Positions 57,276-64,000 of a DNA stretch of 64,000 nt are shown here, in pieces. The notes beneath the pieces were generated by a model that saw nothing but the letters and a program-made list of their open reading frames with translations, searched no databases and was not told the origin of the DNA. The position numbers and the translations under genes were made by a program. Origin of the DNA: Aedes albopictus. Lineage: Eukaryota > Arthropoda > Insecta > Diptera > Culicidae. Within the stretch, counting starts at the first letter, position 1; every line of letters begins with the position of its first letter. The stretch is from positions 159,142,754 through 159,206,753 of the forward strand of contig NC_085136.1 of NCBI RefSeq assembly GCF_035046485.1, given 5' to 3'.

Positions 57276-57560
57276 TCAATTGATATTCTGCATATTACTT
57301 GAGCAGTTCACAGAACTTAATAAGGATAAAGCGTGATGCTTTCGGTACTTCTGTAGTAAATTTTCAATATTGTTTTTAGATTTGACTTGGCCCCAGTTCA
57401 GATTCCTATCGATTTCCTCAATTTCCTTGTCCAGGCTTCGTCGCCACGAGCTCCTAGGCCTGCCTATACTGCGATGTCCTGAATTCTTACCACTGAAGAT
57501 TCCTGCCCATTGCCACCACTCAGATATCACGGCATGTGGTTGTTGCTCACCGTTCGCCAC
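57276..57560 (-). pseudogene. LINE 3'-end fragment, same family as 37270-38530
   Basis: The minus strand reads GHRSIGRPRSSWRRSLDKEI, then EEIDRNLNWGQVKS, the C-terminal W-R-R tail motif also seen near 37400. The fragment includes the element's end and little more. Confidence 0.7.
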
Positions 57561-57779
57561 GGGTTGGACTAGTGAAGTTGCTCATTGTCTTGATGATGTT
57601 GCTCCATGATCGGATTGTTCACCTGCAGCTACCGTAGCACATCGTTCAACACCTTCACGAGAAGCAGTAGTAACAACAGTTGGAACAGGGTCAACAAACT
57701 CTCGACCATCACTTGTGGTACACTATCTTTGAATGATTTAAGATTCGGTCCCACGCCGATCATGTGATCGACGTATCTC
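57561..57779 (+). other. Unassigned
   Basis: Between the LINE end and the gypsy fragment. No motif recognised; possibly gypsy 3' flank. Confidence 0.3.
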
Positions 57780-58317
57780 TCCCAAAGCCTACCATCGTTA
57801 AGTCGTATGGAGTTTCGGAGTTACCCACTTTTGTCACAACTCACAACTGTGCTGAATTGCCACTTATTTGCCGAAAGAAAATCGCGAACTCGTACTCTGT
57901 CCCCGTCGAACAACGAGCGGGCAACTGGCCTTCAACGATGAGCGGGCAACGGGGTTTCCTGGTCTTCCTCCCGGATTTATCGGTAGCATCAGGTCCAGGC
58001 GGCGGAATTTAATCTGTCTTTCGAACATCATCATGGATAGGGATTGTCCGGTTGACGGATAAATCATCCGATAGGTCATCAGGATATTGGCAAGTTCGAC
58101 ATCCAGTTGAGCTTGTGTTTAAAAGTCTAATCTTAATCTCCATTTGTCATGGTAGGAGACACTCATCCTATGTGTTATCCCGTTCTGCTTCAAAAACTCT
58201 AAAACGAATCCATGTGTTCCATGATCACTCACAAACACCGTAGGGATTCCAAAACGACTGAATATCTTCCGGCACATTCGTTCTGTAGTTTCGGCTGTGA
58301 TGGAATTGCAGACTTGG
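57780..58317 (-). pseudogene. Ty3/gypsy integrase fragment, 3' side
   Basis: The minus strand at 58300-58119 reads ITAETTERMCRKIFSRFGIP, TVFVSDHGTHGFVLEFLKQN and GITHRMSVSYH, matching the integrase core (FG-P-VSDHGT-F, N-G-I-H) with a changed TQF-like segment. 58079-57864 reads RRLDLMLPINPGG, the linker after integrase. Frameshifts separate the parts. It is the downstream continuation of 62301-64000, opened by the RTE insertion. Confidence 0.85.
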
Positions 58318-58570
58318 GGGTGGAAGCTCAGGTAAAATATTATCTCCTGGGCGCCCATTAAAAACACCACCCCCGGCGAAAACTGGCGCTCGAGCCTAGC
58401 TATTTAGCACTGTTTTTTACAGTTGGAGGAAATGCCAATGCAGAACCCGTAGCTTCCGGGAAGGCAAGCCCAGCTCCCTGGGTTAGTGGGTTGGTGTCAG
58501 GCCCTGCGAGCCAGCCGTAAAAAAGACTGGCACCGGAAAATCAACAAGAGAAGAATGCGAACCGATACCA

Positions 58571-59700
58571 ATGGCGACGACCAGAGCGACGAAAAGGGAC
58601 TTGCGATTGGAAGCTCGGTACGTGGAACTGCAAATCTCTCAACTTCATCGGGAGCACCCGCATACTCGCCGATATACTGAAGGACCGCGGGTTCGGAATC
58701 GTAGCGCTGCAGGAGGTGTGTTGGTAGATCCTGTGCGAACGTTTAGAGGTAATCATACCATCTACCAGAGTTGCGGCAACACACGTGAGCTGGAAACAGC
58801 TTTTATAGTGATGGGCGAAATACAGAGGCGCGTGATCGGTTAGTGGCCGATCGACGAAAGAATGTGCAGGTTGAGGATCAAGGGCCGATTCTTCAACATT
58901 AGCATAATAAACGTACACATCCCTCACTCCGGAAGCACTGATGATGACAAAGACGCATTTTACGCGCAGCTCGAACGCGAGTACGACCGCTGCCCAAACC
59001 ACGACGTCAAGATTATCATAGGGGATCTAAACGCTCAGGTAGGCCAGGAGGAGGAATTCAAACCGACGATTGGAAAGTTCAGCGCCCACCAACTGACGAA
59101 CGAAAATGGCCTACGCCTCATCGATTTCGCCGCCTCCAAGAACATGGCCATTCGTAGCACCTTCTTCCAGCATCCCTCCCGTATCGTTACACCTGGAGAT
59201 CACCACAACAAACGGAATCGCAAATCGACCACGTTCTGATTGATGGGCGGCACTTCTCCGACATTATCGACGTCAGGACCTATCGTGGCGCTAATATCGA
59301 CTCTGTTCACTACCTGGTGATGGTTAAACTGCGCCCAAAACTCTACGTTATTAACAACGTACATTATCGGCGGCCGCCCCGGTACGATCTAGAGCGACTG
59401 AAGCAACCGGATGTCGCCACCGCATACGCGCAGAATCTCGAGGCAGCGTTGCCGGACGAGGGTGTGCTCGATGTGGCCCCTCTAGAGGACTGCTGGAGTA
59501 CAGTGAAAGCAGCCATCAACAACGCAGCCGAGAGCACTATCGGGTACGTAGAACGGAGTCGACGAAACGATTGGTTCGACGATGAGTGCAGAGCGGTTCT
59601 GGAGGAGAAGGATGCAGCGCGGGCGGTAATGCTGCAGCATGGAACCCGACAGAATGTGGAGCGATACAGACAGAAGCGGAAGCAGCAGACCCGAGAAAAA
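58571..59700 (+). pseudogene. RTE endonuclease and linker region, broken
   Basis: Motifs lie in different frames: GIVALQEV (about 58695, catalytic Glu), then after a frame change RRVIG-stop-WPIDERMCRLR, IINVHIPHSGSTDDDKDAFY, IIIGDLNAQVG (about 59015) and NGLRLIDFAASKNM. A shift near 59200 leads to QIDHVLIDGRHFSDIIDVRT and GANIDSVHYLVMVKLR, where the family normally has S-D-H and the H is preceded here by V. A second, compensating shift occurs near 59700. At least three frame changes plus one in-frame TAG (58841-58843). Confidence 0.85.
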
Positions 59701-60695
59701 GCGCCGCCTGGAAGAAGCGGAGTGCGAGGAAATGGAACTGCTGTGCCGTTCACAGGAAACACGCAAGTTCTACCAGAAGCTCAACGCATCCCGCAAAGGC
59801 TACGTGCCGCAAGCCGAAATCTGCAGGGATAAGGACGGGAGCCTCCTGACGGACAAACGTGAGGTGATCGAAAGGTGGAAGCAACATTTCGACGAGCACC
59901 TGAATGGCGAAGAGAATGTAGGCACGCAGGACCAAGGCAGCGGAGGAAATGACTATGTTGGTGCAGCAGAGGACGGGAACGAACCAACTCCCACGCTGAG
60001 GGAAGTTAAGGATGCCATCCACCAGCTCAAAAACAACAAAGCGGCTGGTAAGGACGGTATCGCAGCAGAACTCATCCCGGAAAAGTTGGCCACCTGTCTG
60101 CACCAGTTAGTAGTCAAGATCTGGGAAACCGAACAGCTACCGGAGGAGTGGAAAGAAGGGATAATCTGTCCCATCCACAAGAAAGGCGACAAGTTAATGT
60201 GTGAGAACTTTCGAGCGATCACCATTTTGAATGCCGCCTACAAAGTGCTATCCCAGATCATCTTCCGTCGTCTTTCACCTAAAGTAAATGAGTTCGTGGG
60301 AAGTTACCAAGCCGGTTTCATCGACGGCCGGTCGACAATGGACCAGATCTTCACCGTACGGCAAATCCTCCAGAAATGCCGTGAATACCAGGTCCCAACG
60401 CATCACCTGTTCATCGACTTCAAAGCGGCATACGAAAGTATCGACCGCACAGAGCTATGGAAAATTATGGACGAGAACAGCTTTCCCAAGAAGCTGACTA
60501 GACTGATAAGAGCAACGATGGACGGTGTGCAGAACAGCGTAAGGATTTCGGGTGAACTATCCAGTTCATTTGAATCTCGACGGGGACTACGACAAGGTGA
60601 TGGACTTTCCTGCCTACTATTCAACATCGCCCTGGAAGGTGTTATGCGACGAGTCGGGCTCAACAGCCGGGGTACGATCTTCACGAAATCCAGCC
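59639..60695 (+). pseudogene. RTE reverse transcriptase, N-terminal part up to solo LTR
   Basis: An open frame from about 59700. Motifs in order: LKNNKAAGKDGIAAELI, WKEGIICPIHKKGD, NFRAITILNAAYKVL, GSYQAGFIDGRSTMDQIF, LFIDFKAAYESIDRTELW (first catalytic Asp), RRGLRQGDGLSCLLFNIALE and GVMRRVGLN. The frame runs into a solo LTR at 60696 and reads nonsense beyond it to 60808. All fingers and palm motifs up to that point look intact. Confidence 0.9.
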
Positions 60696-61463
60696 TGTTG
60701 CGCAAGCTGCGCAAAGCACCTCCGAGCCCATTGTGCTTCTACCTTCAGCAACACTCAATGCAGGTTGTGTGGAACCAACTGAAAATGGATCAAATCGAAC
60801 ACCAATAGACTAAGTGCATTTCGTAAGCGGGATACACCTAACACAATCACGTACACGTAGCTATAGGCAAAAAACGATTTGTTTACAATCGAGTTGATAA
60901 CTATTTGCAAACTTATAAACTAAAGCTAATTTAACTTATTGTAAAAATTACGAACTAATCCCGATTATTGAACTAGAACGGGCATCAGTGAACTAGTGCT
61001 AAAAGGTGAATTGGAGTTTAAAAGATCTAAAATTACTTATATATTTAACGAATGAAATTAAGCCTATATCACAGTTATAGATCACAGCTAGGTGCTATTT
61101 AATCACAGTAAGTGTTTAATCACGGACTAGTATCTGCAGCTAGGACCGCCTATCATAAATTAAGGTAAATCTTCAGTAATTATTATACCGTGTGAATTTA
61201 CAATTAACATTACTGCACTACAGCTAGGTATAGCAGAAGCAACCGTACGAGACCGCTTTCCGGACGTAACGGATAAAAGAAACACTAAACGTAAGTAAAA
61301 TAATTACATCGTTTGAATAGTCGAATTAAAGTATTTCCTATGTTTCTATTGTATGCAACAATTTATAGGGAAAATTTAACATACAAGTTAAAATACAATA
61401 AAGACAACGTATTTGTGTGTTCAAATTTCAGGAAATCCAGTCTTGTTACCGTTATTGGGAACA
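60696..61463. mobile_element. Solo LTR, 768 bp, 5-bp TSD
   Basis: Begins TGTTGCGCAAGCTGCGCA and ends TTATTGGGAACA, flanked by exact CAGCC at 60691-60695 and 61464-61468. TG...CA termini plus a 5-bp duplication point to an LTR retrotransposon that recombined out (BEL/Pao commonly makes 5 bp). It differs in sequence from the LTR at 5124-5631. Insert plus one duplication is 773 bp, which exactly accounts for the frame change between the two halves of the RTE reverse transcriptase. Confidence 0.88.
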
Positions 61464-61468
61464 CAGCC

Positions 61469-62271
61469 AATCTGTCTGTTTTGCGGATGACATGGATATT
61501 ATTGCTAGAACATTTGGAACGGTGGCAGAACAGTACACCCGCCTGAAACGTGAAGCAGCAAAGGTCGGACTGGTGGTGAATGCGGCTAAGACAAAGTACA
61601 TGCTGGTAGGAGGGACTGAGCGAGACAGGACAAGCCTTGGCAGCAATGTTACGATAGACGGGGATACTTTCGAGGTGGTAGAAGAATTCGTCTACCTCGG
61701 TTCCTTGCTAACGGCTGACAATAACGCGAGCCGTGAAATACGAAGACGCATTATCAGTGGAAGTCGTGCCTACTATGGGCTCCAGAAGAAACTGCGGTCA
61801 AAAAAGATTCACCCCCGCACCAAATGTACCATGTACAAGACATTAATAAGACCGGTGATTCTCTACGGACACGAGACATGGACGATGCTCGAGGAGGACC
61901 TGCAAGCACTCGGAGTTTTCGGGCGAAGGGTGTTAAGGACGATCTTCGGCGTAGTGCAGGAGAACGGTGTGTGGCGGAGAAGGATGAACCACGAGCTCGC
62001 TGCACTTTACGGCGAACCCAGCATCCAGAAAGTGGCCAAAGCCGGAAGGATACGATGGGCAGGGCATGTTGCAAGAATGCCGGACAACAACCCTGCAAAG
62101 CTGGTGTTTGCTAACCATCCGGTTGGTACAAGAAGGCGTGGAGCGCAGAGAGCACGATGGGCGGACCAGGTGGAGCGTGATCTGGCGAGTGTTGGGCGTG
62201 ACCGACGTTGGAGAGCTGTAGCTGCAAATCGAGTATTATGGCGGCAAATTGTTGATTCAGTATTATCATGA
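61469..62271 (+). pseudogene. RTE reverse transcriptase, C-terminal part
   Basis: Reads SVCFADDMDIIARTF (active-site box FADD), KVGLVVNAAKTKYMLVGG, SNVTIDGDTFEVVEEFVYLG, KCTMYKTLIRPVILYGHETW, LGVFGRRVLRTIFGVVQENG, MNHELAALYGEPSIQKVAKA and GRIRWAGHVARMPDNNPAKL, ending with a stop at 62271, about 30 bp before the element's tail. Free of stops, unlike the endonuclease part. Confidence 0.92.
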
Positions 62272-62300
62272 ATTTGATGTTAACTAAATTAATGAATGAA

Positions 62301-64000
62301 TGGAATTGCAGACTTGGATTTCAGAGCACTTCGTGTGAACTCTCTGGAATGGTATAGTCGCTGGCTTCCGCTGGATATGGTAGAACTTTCGCTGGTTCAG
62401 TAGTCAGGACGTACAGTATGGCAATTCTCGCAGTTTGAAATCATGGACGTGATCTATTCCCATCCACCAAGAGAAACCTCTAACTAGTTGTTGCGTACGT
62501 TTTGAACGGATTTTGAACGCCGTACAAGTACTGGAAGATCTTTTTAACTCCGAAGATAATGGCGGAAGCCCCTTTGTGGACCTGCATATGCACTTTTGAT
62601 GTCTTTTGTTCAGTGTTTGAGATGCGAACTGTAGTAACCGTTCAGAACCATTCGGGTAGACGTGGCTCAAAACGGCTCTAATACCGTACGGTAAAGCGTT
62701 CGTAGCTAGGACTAACGACAACTATGGTGAATAATGTACAAAACACCTCTCCGACTCCATCTGCTGTCGGCGCTGAGGGAACGTTCGCTTTCCTTCTTGC
62801 TCTTTGGGTCAACCGCATCCTTCAGCAAGTTGCTCAACGGAAAAAGCGTGCTATTCAAAGTGTCGAAAAATCTGCCGTAGTAATTAACGAATTTTACGAA
62901 TGATCGCACTTCGTCCTTATTCCGGGGTCGCGACATGTCCTGGATTGTATCCATCTTCTTCGGCAAACTCTGACTCGATTCTCTGATTTCTTTACCGGAA
63001 CAATAGGAGTTTCCCAGTTAGGACGCCCTCGGAAACCAACATGTTTAGTTCATCATCCACTACCTTTTGCAAATTACAAGGGAATTTCCGCGACTTCAGC
63101 AAAACCGGAGTCACATTCGATTTCAAAGTGAGACAAGCCTGACAAGAAATCCGACCGATCGTAATCTTTCCGTAAGTCTTGGAAACTTCACTTAATGCTA
63201 CAGACGTTGGAGTTGAAATCTTCAATGGCAGCCACATTTTTCCATCCAACCAACGTCATTCTACTGTACAAGTCTCCCCAATAACAGCATCGCCACCAGA
63301 AGCAGTATCAGATCTTCCTGTGTCGAATTCAATGTAACTTGTCTTCGCTGACCCTGGCTTCGGACCTAGTAACCTAGCGGACCTGTGGTCGCAGCAGATT
63401 TCTTCATACAAACACGCTCAATGCGTCCTTTAATTTTACAAGAAGAACACAATGTGTTTTGGTGCCTGGCGAAAAAATCCAGGTGTGATTAATCGCCACA
63501 GTGATTAATCTTGTTCCTGGGTGCTCCGTCATTGTTACCACTCACCAAAACTTTGAAGTGCCCCTTGTTTTTTTTCACCATTTTCCTTTTTCGGCCATTG
63601 CACATGGCGAACAAGGGTCACACGACGAGCGGGCCTATATGTCCAGGCACGTGAAAAGGTTTACCCATCCGACGATAACGCAGGTTACAAAGCTAATGGG
63701 TAGTACGCTGATCGCAAGAAATTTCTTGGTCTGTCTCGATGCGTGGAATATTCAGGCAAGGAATCGCTCAAGAAATATTGCTGTGTGCATTCAAAATGCA
63801 AATATCAAATGCGGGAGCACCAAATGCGATAAGATTTTCTAACAAGTAACCCGATGTCAGTGAGAGCTTTCGAATCCTAGGTTGGCGGTGATATTGGCTA
63901 TGGTTGCTACGTTGCCTTTGGTAACATGTGTTACCGCGTTTGAAGCGCATTTGGGCACCGTTTGCATCTTGAACGCACACAGCAATAATAAAGCGTCCGG
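62301..64000 (-). pseudogene. Ty3/gypsy Gag-Pol fragment (protease/RT/RNase H), runs off window
   Basis: Minus strand, 5' toward the window end. 63249-62992 gives SCQACLTLKSNVTPVLLKSR and VVDDELNMLVSEGVL (protease to RT junction). 62966-62712 gives RPRNKDEVRSFVKFVNYYGR, the RT thumb. 62721-62404 gives VLATNALPYGIRAVLSHVYP and GSERLLQFASQTLNKRHQKC, the RNase H start (normally LATDASP-G-GAVL; here the Asp is replaced by Asn). Stops and shifts show decay. 63260-64000 is probably Gag/protease but too broken to define. Confidence 0.8.

Larger units (their letters stand above)
58318..62300 (+). mobile_element. RTE-clade LINE (JAM1-like), inserted in gypsy, 18-bp TSD
   Basis: The duplication atggaattgcagacttgg occurs at 58300-58317 and 62301-62318. 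The 3' end is a short simple tail (taaattaatgaatga), as RTE elements have. The element encodes an apurinic-type endonuclease followed by reverse transcriptase and a WAGHVARM-containing C-terminus. It is inactivated by frameshifts, a stop near 58841, and a solo LTR at 60696-61463. Similarity to mosquito JAM1 is from memory. Confidence 0.9.

Overview
The window looks like mosquito genomic DNA, most probably a culicine such as Aedes. The reasons are a very large gene with tiny exons in transposon-filled introns, a tRNA-derived SINE that resembles Feilai, RTE-clade LINEs of the JAM1 type, BEL/Pao and Ty3/gypsy elements, and many TA- or 8-bp-flanked MITEs. There is no sign of operons or bacterial gene structure.

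The one host gene I can support is on the + strand: the 3' half of an alpha-type nicotinic acetylcholine receptor subunit. Four exons join with consistent splice phases: 5836-5985 (end of TM3 and start of the cytoplasmic loop), 7089-7223 and 19796-20465 (long histidine-rich TM3-TM4 loop), and 44577-44777 (amphipathic pre-TM4 helix, TM4, C-terminus, stop). About 1.16 kb of coding sequence is spread over 39 kb. Exons for the ligand-binding domain and TM1-TM2 must lie upstream of the window. A 3' UTR follows the stop and may have been split by later insertions (44778-45590, possibly resuming about 54243-56115).

Mobile DNA region by region. 1-5631: a BEL/Pao retrotransposon with an open polyprotein frame and its 3' LTR, ending 204 bp before the TM3 exon. 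8430-13651: a 5.2-kb TA-flanked foldback element made of two long inverted arms with internal tandem repeats. 13.9-18.3 kb: TIR elements and degenerate CTGAAAC-type arrays. 21.5-23.1 kb: a MITE and an R1-clade LINE fragment. 23.4-25.9 kb: three nested layers ending in a 1.2-kb palindromic element. 27.3-28.8 kb: a hAT MITE and an RTE fragment carrying a SINE. 30.3-35.0 kb: a broken R1-type LINE (endonuclease and ORF1) cut by a hairpin MITE, a SINE and a TIR element. 37.3-38.5 kb: a second LINE family. 41.4-42.3 kb: another foldback. 43.1-44.1 kb: a decayed BEL fragment. 45.6-54.2 kb: a decayed RTE split by a 7.2-kb hAT-like element (8-bp TSD). That element contains a 2.6-kb Mutator-like foldback (9-bp TSD), which in turn holds an inverted pair of tRNA-like cloverleaves; it also contains a Penelope-like fragment. 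57.3-64 kb: a decayed gypsy element on the minus strand, into which an RTE LINE inserted (18-bp TSD), itself later hit by a 768-bp solo LTR (5-bp TSD).

The most interesting items are the paired tRNA-like cloverleaves nested in the MULE-like element, the layered palindromic elements, and the insertion chronology readable from exact target-site duplications. No homology search was run; family names rest on recognised motifs and terminal structure.
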